The notes: a model not told the origin generated them from the sequence alone. A stretch of DNA of 64,000 bases from Clostridiales bacterium (GCA_015056205.1 SVGS01000002.1:1-64000), one strand, 5' to 3'; numbered from the stretch's first letter, positions 52,301 through 60,951 are shown. Translations and numbers: made by a program.

Positions 52301-52586
52301 AGGTTCTTCCCTTCCGGAACCGGTCCGGTATTACAACGATCAGCCGTCCGACTATATTTACTGGCAGGGACTGGCCTTCCGCGCCCTGGGCGAAGAGGAA
52401 AAAGCGCTGAAGTGTTTCCACCAGCTGGTGATCTTCGGCGAACGCCATCTTTTTGACAAGGTGGGATATGATTTCTTCGCGGTTTCCATGCCTGAACTGG
52501 AGGTTTACCAGGACGATATTCAGAAACGGAGCGACGATTACTGCCGCCGCCTGGCGGAACTCGGCCGCAAAGGCCTCGGATGCTGA
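49350..52586 (+). CDS. DUF5107 domain protein with tetratricopeptide repeats
   Basis: 1078 residues, no signal peptide. The first 450 residues form a DUF5107-type beta-sandwich (ENDYLYVMILPELGGRIQRALDKTN, resembling the fold of galactose mutarotase-like domains, with GGIEFNWPQHHRPST). From about 500 the protein is made of TPR-like helical repeats (TDIRLNNALGLYLLRSG, GEAYFNLGLALETLEK, KAHYYLGELLYDKKQY). It follows GH35 by 36 nt and shares its promoter. Such proteins accompany glycosidase operons; direct enzymatic activity on a sugar is possible but unproven. Confidence 0.83.
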   Translation: MKKVQVYEQIVTIPTYQTGPLEKNPLFIEKRAYQGSTGKVYPVPICESISEEKENVDYKAVILENDYLYVMILPELGGRIQRALDKTNHYDFVYYNRVIKPALVGLAGPWISGGIEFNWPQHHRPSTFMPVDYLCAENADGSATVTLGETDRINGTKGNAAITLYPDKAYIEIRGRLFNPTDYPQTFLWWANPAVSVNDSTFSVFPPDVNAVMDHGKRAVSTFPIATGEYYKADYSAGVDISRYRNIRVPTSYMAAHSDFDFVGNFDEGRDAGLLHVADHHVSPGKKQWTWGCGNFGKIWDQNLTDEDGPYIELMTGVYCDNQPDFAWLKPQEEKSFVQYFMPYKTVGRVSNATRDIILGVDFLDAEGRVIRPDPFETGRAANERIAKQAARARIKVYASGEFKNAEIILWAAGQEIYRRTTDLNPRAAFTDTVEGLHDFRIAVTDEKGVTLCEYQEYVKENQPIPEPAEALRKPEEIQSLEELYLAGLHLEQYRHATFLPADYYREGLRRDPTDIRLNNALGLYLLRSGQAEESVEYFRAAIRKQTWRNPNPYAGEAYFNLGLALETLEKLNEAYDAFFKATWSAETAGAAWYHLACIRVRQGDLPQALRFAEESLLRGWHNMKTRSLKASILAHLCPESPEYRRFLDESFGIDPLYLSLLYRKADQAAFDRATGGRIEEYLNTAYEYIGFGFWQDAAAVLDRCPAESPMKYYAKAFAEGRMGQAEAAKADVEKAESLSTDLCFPNRPEEKQILEYAVSLPGKVPKAHYYLGELLYDKKQYEAAIRHWQEAVSRMPELAPAHRNLSIAYYNHGNPELAAGEIAEAVRLEPDNSRFLLEQEQLMKRLERPVKERLAMLEAKRAIIPERYALMLAYVSLLNADGQHEKALELLTSYTFHVWEGGEGKVADEYKTALFALAEKALAEGRAEDALILAERTLTYPANLGEGKLDKVPDNRAYYIMGLASAEMHREDQAVEYFRKAAEGSSLPEPVRYYNDQPSDYIYWQGLAFRALGEEEKALKCFHQLVIFGERHLFDKVGYDFFAVSMPELEVYQDDIQKRSDDYCRRLAELGRKGLGC

Positions 52587-52632
52587 AAAGGCAGTCCGGG
52601 CTTCCCTGCTGCCCGCTTCCGGATCCGCTTCA

Positions 52633-53256
52633 TCAGTCCGCTGTCACGATGTGGTTTCTTCCGGCTTCCTTAGCCCGGTAAAGGGCTTTGTCCACCCGTT
52701 CAAACGCAGATCCGGGCGTATCTCCCGGCCGAAGCTCCGCCAGACCGATACTGCAGGTAAAATGTCCCACGTCCGGGAATTCTGCTTTTTCCGTCTGCCT
52801 GCAGATACGATCCGCCAGATCATATTCACAATCATGTTCCGCCAGCCGCTGTAGGGGATTTCCGCGTGAACGGTTTCATCCGAGATCTCGGTAACGCTCA
52901 GGCTGCTTGTCGTATCGCGAACGCTGATATTCGCTGTCATCCAGTTCGTCAAGCAGAATCATATACTGATTTTCCGCAATCGGGTAAACGGTCATCTGGA
53001 CAATGGCGGGACCGGAGGTTTCGGGATTCAGCAGCCGGATCCGTTTGCTGATTTTTCCTGAAAACTTCCCGTAAGACGGCAGGAATACATGATAGTTCTC
53101 CGTAATCTTTTCTGACGATTCGCCGAGATGGAACCACAGGGTTTCAATCAGATCCGTATATTTTCCCTTTTCCCCGAGCAGGGAACCAAACATTCCTTTC
53201 CGGATAAAGGTCCGGTATTCATTCACTTCAGCATCGGCAACCAGCACGGCATCCAA
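52633..53256 (-). pseudogene. Decayed diguanylate cyclase
   Basis: Three frames in order carry parts of one protein. The first (53256 to about 52900) gives an N-terminal sensory part with PIAENQYMILLDELDDSEYQ. The second (about 52930-52800) gives DTTSSLSVTEISDETVHAEI. The third (about 52810-52633) gives the end of a GGDEF domain, GHFTCSIGLAELRPGD and ERVDKALYRAKEAGRNHI, to a stop at 52633-52635. The central GGDEF motif is absent. At least two frameshifts and a deletion have destroyed the gene; the track shows only separate short ORFs. Confidence 0.82.
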
Positions 53257-53394
53257 TTCTGTTTTTCCTCCTTCGCTGTAAACCGAAAGCGGCGGACCGG
53301 CAGGATTCTTTTTCAGAAGTCAGCACAAAGAATACCATACGTCCCCCTTTCAGGCAATAAAAAAGCGGCCGAAAAACCGAAATATGAGCATTAT

Positions 53395-53425
53395 AAAAAT
53401 GCAGTGTACAAAGTCGTACACTGCA
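53395..53425 (-). terminator. Minus-strand terminator downstream of the Rpn-like fragment
   Basis: On the minus strand TGCAGTGTAC, loop GACTTT, GTACACTGCA (53425-53400) is followed by TTTTT. It lies 20 nt beyond the stop codon of the Rpn-like gene. Confidence 0.8.
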
Positions 53426-53445
53426 CGGGGGATTGATTCAGATAC

Positions 53446-53865
53446 TTACTGCGGGAGAGGCAGCCCCGCTTTCTCGCAGAAAGCCGCTTCGCTCATTTCG
53501 GCCTGCTCCGCCGCCTCCTTCAGGGTAATCAAATTCTTTCGAACCAGGGCAGCCAGGGTTTTTACAGAGCCCGCCATCTCGCCCTCAGCCCGGCCCTCTG
53601 CCCGGCCCTCTGCCCGGCCTTTTGCCTGATTTTCATTAATCACTCTTGTCAGCCACTCAGACATTGTCCTGACCTCCTTTCCCCTTTCGTTTCTCTCATT
53701 GATCACCTGTTCAAACCGGTGATCCTGATCCATCACGTTCAAAAGCTGTAAAACGGATTCGATGTGGGCCAGTTCATCATCGCTGGGACAATATTCCCCG
53801 TTTTCCCGCATCTGGACAAAATAGCGGGCGACCTCCCGGAAGTCGCTCCGGAACAGGTTGACCAT
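53446..53865 (-). pseudogene. C-terminal part of an Rpn/PD-(D/E)XK transposase-like nuclease
   Basis: 139 residues beginning VNLFRSDFREVARYFVQM, followed by HIESVLQLLNVMDQDHRFE and a low-complexity AKGRAEGRAEGRAEGEMAG segment. This is the C-terminal part of Rpn/PDDEXK-type proteins, which are normally about 300 residues; the nuclease core is missing, replaced by the end of the GH13 gene 8 nt upstream. The repeat region reflects three tandem 12-bp units. No convincing ribosome binding site. Either a remnant or a short protein translated by reinitiation. Confidence 0.75.
53585..53620. repeat. Three tandem 12-bp repeats in the Rpn-like gene
   Basis: TCAGCCCGGCCC, TCTGCCCGGCCC and TCTGCCCGGCCT (53585-53620) encode the repeated AEGR units on the minus strand. 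Slippage at such units is a known source of length variation. Confidence 0.75.
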
Positions 53866-53873
53866 TTTCAGGT

Positions 53874-55565
53874 TCAGTTCTGTTCAAAGCAGAACACGCC
53901 GCTTTCCAGATCCGCCCGGATCCGGAAAGCGCAGGTGCTCAGATCCGCCGTCAGCGAGGCTTCCCGGCCGCCGTTTCTCCAGGTGATCTCCAGCCGGTCC
54001 GGAGCCGGCTGTTCCGCGGTCATTTCCGCGTCAAAGCCGAAGGCGCCGCAGGCGCTGCGCATCTTCAGCAGCTTCAGCTGATCCTTCACGACCTGCTTCC
54101 GCAGGCCCTCTTCCAGCGCGGCCGCCGTCAGGTTGGTGCGGTTAATCTCCTTGTGGCCCGCGTCTCCTCCCGCCGCGACGGCTTCCCGGTTGTTTTCCCC
54201 GGCAAACAGATCCAGATACCAGACCTGCGGTTTCCCGGGCATGAACAGCTGCAGCGCCCGGGCCAGCAGGAGCTTTCTTTCGTCCGCTCCCAGCGCGCTG
54301 AAATAGGTGGCGTTGACCTGGTAGTACATATTCTTTTTGCCGTGCAGGTTTTTGATCAGTCCGCCCCGGCTGACGATCAGGTCGATCAGCCCCTGAATCC
54401 GGTCATCGGGAACCAGGCCCTTCAGATCCAGCATCGGAATGCCGTCATGGCATCCCAGCATATTGACGCAGCGGATGTGATCCCGCTGCTGCTCCCGCGC
54501 CCAGCGGATCAGGTATCCGGCGTCATGGTTCTCGATGGCGTCGATCAGCAGCCCGGGCAGGAAAAAGTCATAGGTCATATATCCCCGGTTTGCCAGCTCC
54601 CTGTAGCTTTTCTCGCTGTAGGCGGCATGGATTTCCGGCAGCAGGGTCAGGTTCCGCTCCTCCGCCATCCGGTGGACCCGCTCCAGCACCTCCCAGGTTT
54701 CCGGATCGTTCATGAAATTCCGCCGTCCGGGAATCTTGGAGGCATACCCGAAAGCATCCAGCCGGACGATGGAAGCGCCGTATCCCGCCAGCTTGTCCAG
54801 CACCTCCTCATAGTATTGCCAGACCAGCGGAGAACGGATGTTGACGTCCATCTGGCCGAGGTATTTCCGCCGGCTCTCCAGGGTTTCGGTCAGTTTTTCC
54901 CGCTTTTCCGCGGAGAGAAGATCCTCTGTTTCCAGTTCAGCCGGTTTCTTCCCCTCGGTGAGCCCAGAAGCGACCCTTTTCGCCAGGACCTCCGCCGTTC
55001 CGTACTGGATTCCCAGCGCGCGCATCAGGTCCTGCGTGTCCGGGAGGTCATAATGCACTTCCTGGTAGAAGGTGTTCCAGTAAGGCACTTCCTTTCCGTC
55101 CGGAAAACGAACCATGAGGATCGGCAGGCCGGGCTTACGGAAGAACATATCCCGCAGGCAGGCTTCATCCGGCTGAATCCAGCCGGCCTCCGTCATCTCC
55201 CCCCGGCCTTCCCAGAAGCGGTTCCAGTCGATAAAGAAATCCCGGTAGGCGGAATCCTCCCCTTTTTCAAGGATGTCCTGAAACTGGGGCGAGAGGACGG
55301 AAAGATGATTCAGGATAAAGTCCAGTTTCAGATCCGTTTTCAGCGCGCGGAGCCTGTCCAGGTCGGCGGACTTCGCCAGCCGCTCGTTCAGATCATAGCT
55401 GATCACCGAAAAACCCCTGTCCAGATCCGTGTGAAACACGCTGGGCAGGATATAGAAGGAGCTGAACGCTCCCCGCATTTCCGGCCTTTCCAGCAAATCG
55501 GCGATGTCTCCCAGTTTTCCTCCAAGGCTGTCCGGATAGGCGTTCAGCATGGGTCCGCTGTTCAT
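53874..55565 (-). CDS. Sucrose-phosphorylase-like GH13 enzyme
   Basis: 563-residue alpha-glucosyl-transferring enzyme of the GH13_18 type. AYPDSLGGKLGDI starts the barrel; nucleophile D270 (IVRLDAFGY), acid/base E311 (LPEIHAAY) and D374 (GCHDG) complete the triad. It differs from classical sucrose phosphorylases (about 490 residues) by an insertion of roughly 70 residues (about 172-240) before NIRSP. Substrate could be sucrose, glucosylglycerate or a related glucoside. Last gene of the minus-strand operon. Start supported by GGGGAGGAA. Confidence 0.83.
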   Translation of the reverse strand: MNSGPMLNAYPDSLGGKLGDIADLLERPEMRGAFSSFYILPSVFHTDLDRGFSVISYDLNERLAKSADLDRLRALKTDLKLDFILNHLSVLSPQFQDILEKGEDSAYRDFFIDWNRFWEGRGEMTEAGWIQPDEACLRDMFFRKPGLPILMVRFPDGKEVPYWNTFYQEVHYDLPDTQDLMRALGIQYGTAEVLAKRVASGLTEGKKPAELETEDLLSAEKREKLTETLESRRKYLGQMDVNIRSPLVWQYYEEVLDKLAGYGASIVRLDAFGYASKIPGRRNFMNDPETWEVLERVHRMAEERNLTLLPEIHAAYSEKSYRELANRGYMTYDFFLPGLLIDAIENHDAGYLIRWAREQQRDHIRCVNMLGCHDGIPMLDLKGLVPDDRIQGLIDLIVSRGGLIKNLHGKKNMYYQVNATYFSALGADERKLLLARALQLFMPGKPQVWYLDLFAGENNREAVAAGGDAGHKEINRTNLTAAALEEGLRKQVVKDQLKLLKMRSACGAFGFDAEMTAEQPAPDRLEITWRNGGREASLTADLSTCAFRIRADLESGVFCFEQN

Positions 55566-55589
55566 ATTTGTGTTCCTCCCCGGTTTTAT

Positions 55590-56492
55590 TCAGGTTTCCG
55601 CCATGATTCGGCGATACTCCGCATAGGACAGGAGTTCGCCCTGTTTGCTCAGGATCAGCCGCGCCTTCCGGGCCTGGTCTTCCAGCTTCTGCTGTTCGAT
55701 CTCCAGAACCAGGGTCGTGAATGCGCTGTCCGTTTTTCCGTCCCGGTTCCGGGCCCGGCGGTGGGCGAGGGTTTCCGCCGGCGTGGAATTCAGCAGAACG
55801 GGGATATCCACCCCCTCCAGATAATCGCTGTTTCCGTGCGTCCATTCAACGATCAGCACGCGAATCTCCGAAAAGTCCACCCGGTCATACCAGAGTTCTC
55901 CCGGTTCCCGGCCCATCCGCTTAAGGCAGATCTCCCGGGCGCCCCGGTGAAAGTCCGCCAAGATGCCGGAGACTTCATCGAAATCCGTTTCCGCGGGAGT
56001 TCCCAAATAACCGCTCAGCGCCCGGCGGCCTGCCCGCCGGTAGACCCTGAGCCACTCCTGATCCGGGTTCGGCTCCGCGTCCCGGTCCTCCTCCCAGAGC
56101 TTTCTCAGCTCCGCCGTAACCGTTTCACTGATCAGCCCGGCCGACACCAGGCCCCGGAGGCCGCCGACGCGGAAAACGCGCTGCCGTTCCCGGTCATTCT
56201 CCCGCGGAATCCGGCGGGGATAATTGTCTCCGCTGAGCACATACGCGCCAATTCCCTGATCCCCCAGGTAATAAGCCAGCACGGAAGCAATCTCGCTTTT
56301 CCCGACGCCGCTCCCTCCGCAGACCGCGACGACGGTACGGGCCTCCCCGCGTTCCTCAATCATCCGCATCAGTTCAGGGAAAAGAGCTTTCGCCTTCCGG
56401 ATATGCTCCTCCCCGATACAGATTTTGTCTCCGGGCATATCCCCGTGCGGAATATCGCCTGGCAGCTCCGGTGCTTTCCATTTGTTGTCCAT
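55590..56492 (-). CDS. P-loop kinase of uridine kinase/adenylylsulfate kinase type
   Basis: 300 residues. Walker A is GGSGVGKSE (about 59-67), and VEWTHGNSDYLEGVD corresponds to the Walker B/acceptor region. The closest fold is the uridine kinase-like P-loop kinase family, but the nucleoside-binding residues are not obvious. Position between the LacI and the phosphorylase genes points to phosphorylation of a sugar or glycerate moiety released by the enzyme. GGGAGG lies before ATG. Confidence 0.78.
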   Translation of the reverse strand: MDNKWKAPELPGDIPHGDMPGDKICIGEEHIRKAKALFPELMRMIEERGEARTVVAVCGGSGVGKSEIASVLAYYLGDQGIGAYVLSGDNYPRRIPRENDRERQRVFRVGGLRGLVSAGLISETVTAELRKLWEEDRDAEPNPDQEWLRVYRRAGRRALSGYLGTPAETDFDEVSGILADFHRGAREICLKRMGREPGELWYDRVDFSEIRVLIVEWTHGNSDYLEGVDIPVLLNSTPAETLAHRRARNRDGKTDSAFTTLVLEIEQQKLEDQARKARLILSKQGELLSYAEYRRIMAET

Positions 56493-56530
56493 CGCCTGTT
56501 TCCTCCCTTTCCGGTTCGTTTGTACGTTTC

Positions 56531-57511
56531 TTATGTCGTCTCCCGCGCCACCAGCCTCACCGGGAAAACGGTGTTGACGGGAACCGTTTCCCCCGAAGCC
56601 CTCCGGATCACGCAGTCCACCGCATAACGGGCGATTTCGGCAATCGGCTGGTGGATGCTCGTCAGCCGGATCGGGCAGAGGGTTGTGAATGCCGTATCAT
56701 CATATCCCACAATCTTCAACTGCTCCGGAATCCGGATTCCGTGGCGCAGGCACCAGCGCACGACGGTCGCCGCCATCAGATCATTGGAGGTCAGGATTCC
56801 GTCCAGATCCGGAAAATCAGTGAAAATCCGTTCGATGGTCTCCGTATAATCCAGGGAGATAAATTCCTGCCACTGGGCCTCCACAAGCACCGGTACGGGC
56901 AGGCCTCCCGCGGCGGCAGCGGCACAGAACCCCTCATAGCGCTGGTTGGAAACGCTGTTCTTCGCCGCGTTCCCGCTGAGGTACAGCAGCTTTCTGCAGC
57001 CCCGGGAAATCAGATGTTCCCCCGCCAGCCTTCCGCCCTGAACGCTGTCCATCAGCGCGCTGGGGGTTCCGTCCTTCGACTGTCTTTCGATATAAACCAC
57101 CGGCGTCCCGCTGTGCGCGATGCGGTCGAAGCCCTGGCTGTAGCTGGCCACGATCATTCCCCGGACCCGGTCTCCCAGCAGCATCTGGTAATAAGAACTC
57201 TCCTTGCCGAAGTCCTGATCCGAGATGCACAGGAGCAGCTGGCATCCCTGCACCGCCACCGCGCTTTCCACCTCCTGGATCAGCTCCGCGAAGAAATACT
57301 GCCGGGCGGAAGGAACAATCAGGCCGATCAGGTTGGTGCTTTTCTTGGCCAGGGAACGGGCCATCTCGTTCGGACGATAGCCCAGCTCCCGCATGGCTTC
57401 CTCGATCCTTCCGCGGGTTTTCTCACTGACCCGGACCCGTCCGTTCAGCATTCTGGAAACTGTGGTGACGGTCACGCCGGCCCGGTCCGCCACATCCTGA
57501 ATCGTAGGCAT
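56531..57511 (-). CDS. LacI-family repressor of the glucoside operon
   Basis: 326 residues. Helix-turn-helix and hinge TIQDVADRAGVTVTTVSRMLNG...SEKTRGRIEEAMRELGY lie at the N-terminus, followed by a periplasmic-binding-protein-like sensor domain. AAAGGAGA precedes the start. It is encoded within the operon it probably controls, and the promoter of the first gene carries a LacI-type operator (TGTCAAGCGTTTGACA). Ligand presumably the transported sugar or its phosphorylated product. Confidence 0.92.
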   Translation of the reverse strand: MPTIQDVADRAGVTVTTVSRMLNGRVRVSEKTRGRIEEAMRELGYRPNEMARSLAKKSTNLIGLIVPSARQYFFAELIQEVESAVAVQGCQLLLCISDQDFGKESSYYQMLLGDRVRGMIVASYSQGFDRIAHSGTPVVYIERQSKDGTPSALMDSVQGGRLAGEHLISRGCRKLLYLSGNAAKNSVSNQRYEGFCAAAAAGGLPVPVLVEAQWQEFISLDYTETIERIFTDFPDLDGILTSNDLMAATVVRWCLRHGIRIPEQLKIVGYDDTAFTTLCPIRLTSIHQPIAEIARYAVDCVIRRASGETVPVNTVFPVRLVARETT

Positions 57512-57547
57512 TCGTTCTGTCTCCTTTTCGGGTGTTGCAGCATGGTC

Positions 57548-58339
57548 TTATTTTTCCGGGGAGGAAAGAAAGCGGAAAGCGCTTTCCAGGTGTTCATCCC
57601 AGTAGGTGAGTTCGTGCCCGCCCGGGCCCTCCTCCCACCGGAGTCCGGCGCCGGCCCCGGCCAGCGCTTCCTTCAGATGCAGGCAGGAATCCCTCACCAG
57701 CAGGTCGTCCTCCCCGCAGCACATCCAGACCGGGGGAACCTGCCTTCCTTCCCGGAGGCAGTTTTCCAGCGCCCGCGCGGGATTCAGCCTGGCGCTGCTT
57801 CCGTAAACAGCGTTTCCTCCGAGCAGCGACTCAAACAGGGACGGCGGCACCGCTCCGGGCACCTCCTCCATGGACGGGGAAAGCAGCCGATCCGGCTCGG
57901 CGGAGGGAGAGAAGAGCGCCATCCGGGAAAAGGTTTCATGATAATGCATTCCCAGGACGAAGGCGCCGTAGCCGCCCATGGATATCCCGCCGATAAAGGT
58001 ATCCTTCCGTTCCCCGGACAGGGCCGGGAAAAGCCGCCGGGTGATTCGGACCAGCTCGTCTCCTGCGTAGGCGCCCATACTGGAGGCCCGCTCCGGATGA
58101 TCTGTATAGAACGCGTTTTCTCCGTCCGGGATCACCACCGCGATGCCGTAAAGCGTTGCCATCTGCCGCAGCGGAAGCCCGAACACGATTTCCTCCGCAT
58201 TGCCGGAGTATCCCGGAAGCAGATAAAGCGTGGGATAGGGCCTGCCAGGATCCGGATATCCATCATGATACGGCAGAATGACATGAAAATCAACCGCGCG
58301 CTGAAGGGAAAGTGCTTTTGCCGTTACTTTCAGGTACAT
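57548..58339 (-). CDS. Putative esterase, tributyrin esterase (EstA)-like
   Basis: 263 residues of the esterase D/CE1-like group. LYLLPGYSGNAEEI forms the oxyanion region, GISMGGYGAFVLG the nucleophile elbow, and GGHELTYWDEHL the catalytic histidine. It starts 3 nt after the stop codon of its paralogue with the ribosome binding site GGAGGG inside that gene. Cytoplasmic, so it would de-esterify imported substrate. Confidence 0.87.
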   Translation of the reverse strand: MYLKVTAKALSLQRAVDFHVILPYHDGYPDPGRPYPTLYLLPGYSGNAEEIVFGLPLRQMATLYGIAVVIPDGENAFYTDHPERASSMGAYAGDELVRITRRLFPALSGERKDTFIGGISMGGYGAFVLGMHYHETFSRMALFSPSAEPDRLLSPSMEEVPGAVPPSLFESLLGGNAVYGSSARLNPARALENCLREGRQVPPVWMCCGEDDLLVRDSCLHLKEALAGAGAGLRWEEGPGGHELTYWDEHLESAFRFLSSPEK

Positions 58340-58342
58340 GTT

Positions 58343-59125
58343 TTACACACCCTCCTTCCCTGTCAGGAAATGAAACAGGGGATCCATCGCCTGCTTCCAG
58401 AAGGTATGGTCATGGCCGCCTTCCGCTTCATACCAGGACAGTTCCTGTCCCAGCTCACGGCATTCCTCCCGGAGGCGGCAGGATTCCGGATAGAGTTCGT
58501 CTCCCCGGCCGATGGCCAGGAAAAGCCGGGGCACCGGCCTCCCCTCCTCCCGGGTCCGCCGGAGCGCGTTCCTGTCGTCCCTGTAGCTGCCCCGGAAGGT
58601 CTCCCAGGGGCCGAGGGTTTCCACCAGTTCCCCGCCGGGCACAGGGCAGTGCTCCGGGGCAAGATCATTCGGGAGTTTGTATCCCAGGGCCGGGGAAAGC
58701 ATTCCAACGGCGGAAAACCGCTCACTGAAGCGGAGTCCGTTGATCAGGGCACCGTATCCGCCCATGGAGATGCCGGCAATCCAGGTGTCCTCCCGCCTGC
58801 GGGAAAGCGGGAGCGCCGCCCGCGTCACCTCCACCAGTTCCTCTCCGAAGAAGCGGCTGTACATCGCGCCGCGCTTTTCGTCGTCGACATAAAAGGAATT
58901 TTCCCCGTCCGCCAGCACGACGGCAACGCCGTAACGCATGGCATACAGGGCGATATTGGTAAACATGGCCGTTTCAACCGCCCCGCCTGAATAGCCGTGC
59001 AGGAAGTACAGAGTCGGATAAGGCGGTTCAATATCCCGCCACTGATTCAGATCCGGCAGAAACACCAGGGGATAAACGCTTCGGGAAATGCAGTCCGAGC
59101 GAAAGTTCATATGCAGAGTGGCCAC
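58343..59125 (-). CDS. Putative esterase, tandem paralogue
   Basis: 260 residues. LYFLHGYSGGAVETA, GISMGGYGALING and GGHDHTFWKQAMDPLFHFL show the same catalytic layout as the downstream esterase, with which it shares about the same length and motif spacing. The start is GTG 59125 with AAAGGAAAG upstream; ATG 59110 is an alternative. The tandem pair probably arose by duplication and may act on different acyl decorations of one substrate. Confidence 0.86.
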   Translation of the reverse strand: MATLHMNFRSDCISRSVYPLVFLPDLNQWRDIEPPYPTLYFLHGYSGGAVETAMFTNIALYAMRYGVAVVLADGENSFYVDDEKRGAMYSRFFGEELVEVTRAALPLSRRREDTWIAGISMGGYGALINGLRFSERFSAVGMLSPALGYKLPNDLAPEHCPVPGGELVETLGPWETFRGSYRDDRNALRRTREEGRPVPRLFLAIGRGDELYPESCRLREECRELGQELSWYEAEGGHDHTFWKQAMDPLFHFLTGKEGV

Positions 59126-59141
59126 TTCATTCTTTCCTTTC

Positions 59142-59972
59142 TTATCCCTTCACGCTGCCCTGAACGACACCGGAGAGAATCTGTTTCTGGCAGAGCAGAT
59201 AGAAGATCAGCATCGGCAGGATGGACATCACCAGGCCCGCCATCATCGGGGAATAGTCCGTGGAATACTGCGCGCAGAATACGCGGATCATCATCGGCAG
59301 CGTCCGCATGTCCTGCGTCTGAAGGAACAGGCTGGAAAGCAGATAATCGTTCCAGATTCCCATGGCGACAAACACCAGCAGCGTGACCTCAATGGGCGTG
59401 AGCATCGGCAGGATGATTTTGAAGAACAGCCGGACGCTGCCGCAGCCGTCGATCATGGCCGCCTGGTCGATCTCCATCGGCACGCTGTTCAGGAAACCGC
59501 GCACGAGGAAAACGGAAAAGGCCATATTCAGTCCCGTCGCAATATAGATGACCGGGATCAGGCTGTTTGTTAATCCCAGCTGCGCCGCGTAAAGCTTGAC
59601 CAGCGGGATCATGAACGCCTGGAAGGGAGCGCACATGGAGGCGATCATCAAATAATAGAAGAAGGAGACAAAGCGGGACTTCACCCGGCTGACCACATAG
59701 GCCGCCATGGACCCCAGAACCGCCACCAGCGCGCAGATGCTCACCGTCAGGATCAGCGTATTGCAAAGGGATCCGAGAAAATGCATCTGTCTGTAGGCCT
59801 GCGGATAATTCTCTGTAACCAGGCGCGTCGGCAGGGAAAAGGGATTCATCGTGAATTCCCCGGTGGTTTTCAGGGAGTTCATGCCCACCAGAACCAGAGG
59901 AAACAGATAGAACAGCGTCAGGAAGAGGGCCAGCACAAACAGCCAGATCCTGACCGAACGCCTTTCAACCAT
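59142..59972 (-). CDS. Carbohydrate ABC transporter permease (MalG-like)
   Basis: 276 residues with six membrane helices and the EAA loop EIDQAAMIDGCGSVRLFFKIILP. Ends VVQGSVKG, typical of MalG-like subunits. ATG overlaps the TAA of the upstream permease by one base (TAATG), so the two are translationally coupled. GGGAGG lies upstream. It follows the partner subunit in the operon. Confidence 0.9.
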   Translation of the reverse strand: MVERRSVRIWLFVLALFLTLFYLFPLVLVGMNSLKTTGEFTMNPFSLPTRLVTENYPQAYRQMHFLGSLCNTLILTVSICALVAVLGSMAAYVVSRVKSRFVSFFYYLMIASMCAPFQAFMIPLVKLYAAQLGLTNSLIPVIYIATGLNMAFSVFLVRGFLNSVPMEIDQAAMIDGCGSVRLFFKIILPMLTPIEVTLLVFVAMGIWNDYLLSSLFLQTQDMRTLPMMIRVFCAQYSTDYSPMMAGLVMSILPMLIFYLLCQKQILSGVVQGSVKG

Positions 59973-60853
59973 TACATCTGCACCTCCCGTCTCTGGGTGA
60001 AATAGGCCTGCAGCACGGAGATCACCGCAACGATCAGGAACAGAATCACCGCCTGTGCCTGCGCGTTTCCGAATTTCAGGCTGACAAAGGCTGTATTGTA
60101 AATCCGCAGCGCGATCAGCTCCGTACTGTTGAAGGGGCCGCCGTCCGTCAGGGACAGGTTCACGTCAAACACCATGAACGAGCGGACAATCGCCAGGAAC
60201 AGGCAGATCGTGATGGAGGGGCGGATCATCGGCAGCCGGACGTTCCGGAACACGCCCCAGCTGCTGGCGCCGTCCACCCGGGCGGCTTCCACCAGTTCAC
60301 CGGGCACGTTGGTAAAACCGGCCACGTAGATGATCATCAGATAGGCGGAAAGCTGCCAGGAGGAAACCAGGATCAGGGCGACCATGGCCCCCGTCGGATC
60401 CGAAAGCATGGATTTGGTCAGCCAGGGAATTCCGAGGGAAGCGCCGATGCGGGTAAAGCCGTAGCTGAAGATATACTGCCAGATATAGCCCATCGCCACG
60501 CCTCCCACCACGTTGGGAACATAGATCGCGGTCCGGAAGGCGTTTCTTCCCTTCAGCGAGCTGGTCAGCAGCAGCCCGAGGATCAGGCCCATGAGGTTGC
60601 TCAGCACCACCGTGCCGACGGTATAGATCCCTGTCCGCTGAAGGGAGAGCCAGAATTTGCTTGTATTAAAGACTTTGGTATAGTTTCCGAGCCCGATCAG
60701 GGTGTATTCCGTCGCAATCCCGTCCCACTTCGTGAAGGAGATGAAGATGCCGTACAGAAACGGAATCACCATAGCCGTCAGCCATACGAACAGGGCAGGA
60801 CAGAAGAAAAGCAGAATCAGTCTCCACGTATCCCAGCCGCGTCTGGTCAGCAT
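59972..60853 (-). CDS. Carbohydrate ABC transporter permease (MalF-like)
   Basis: 293 residues, six membrane helices, EAA loop ELVEAARVDGASSWGVFRNVRLP. N-terminal LFFCPALFVWLTAMVIPFLYG is the first helix of MalF-like subunits. GGGAGG precedes ATG 60853. Works with the MalG-like subunit and the binding protein; no ATPase gene is in the operon. Confidence 0.9.
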   Translation of the reverse strand: MLTRRGWDTWRLILLFFCPALFVWLTAMVIPFLYGIFISFTKWDGIATEYTLIGLGNYTKVFNTSKFWLSLQRTGIYTVGTVVLSNLMGLILGLLLTSSLKGRNAFRTAIYVPNVVGGVAMGYIWQYIFSYGFTRIGASLGIPWLTKSMLSDPTGAMVALILVSSWQLSAYLMIIYVAGFTNVPGELVEAARVDGASSWGVFRNVRLPMIRPSITICLFLAIVRSFMVFDVNLSLTDGGPFNSTELIALRIYNTAFVSLKFGNAQAQAVILFLIVAVISVLQAYFTQRREVQM

Positions 60854-60874
60854 GATTAAACCTCCCGAATGGAT

Positions 60875-60915
60875 GAAACGGCAGGGCAGAGCATAAGCCC
60901 CCGCCCCGCCGTTTC
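60875..60915 (-). terminator. Hairpin between binding-protein and permease genes of the second ABC operon
   Basis: GAAACGGC (60875-60882) pairs with GCCGTTTC (60908-60915), with GGGC/GCCC inside. No T run follows on the minus strand, so it more likely stabilises the binding-protein message than ends transcription. Confidence 0.55.
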
Positions 60916-60951
60916 AAACGATTGATTCCTGAATTTCAGACCGATGTTCCG

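Noticed and set aside
46974-52448. 1824-codon minus-strand ORF opposite GH35 and DUF5107 genes
   Set aside because: It mirrors two well-supported genes on the other strand, has no family resemblance or ribosome binding site, and is rich in the low-complexity pattern of shadow frames in GC-rich DNA.
53585-53620. Short tandem repeats considered as a CRISPR array
   Set aside because: Units of 12 bp without spacers inside a coding frame; no cas genes in the window.
54153-56627. 824-codon plus-strand ORF opposite the phosphorylase and kinase
   Set aside because: No domain and no ribosome binding site; the minus-strand genes are certain.
56471-58990. 839-codon plus-strand ORF opposite LacI and esterase genes
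   Set aside because: Shadow frame; the minus strand has complete motifs for three families.
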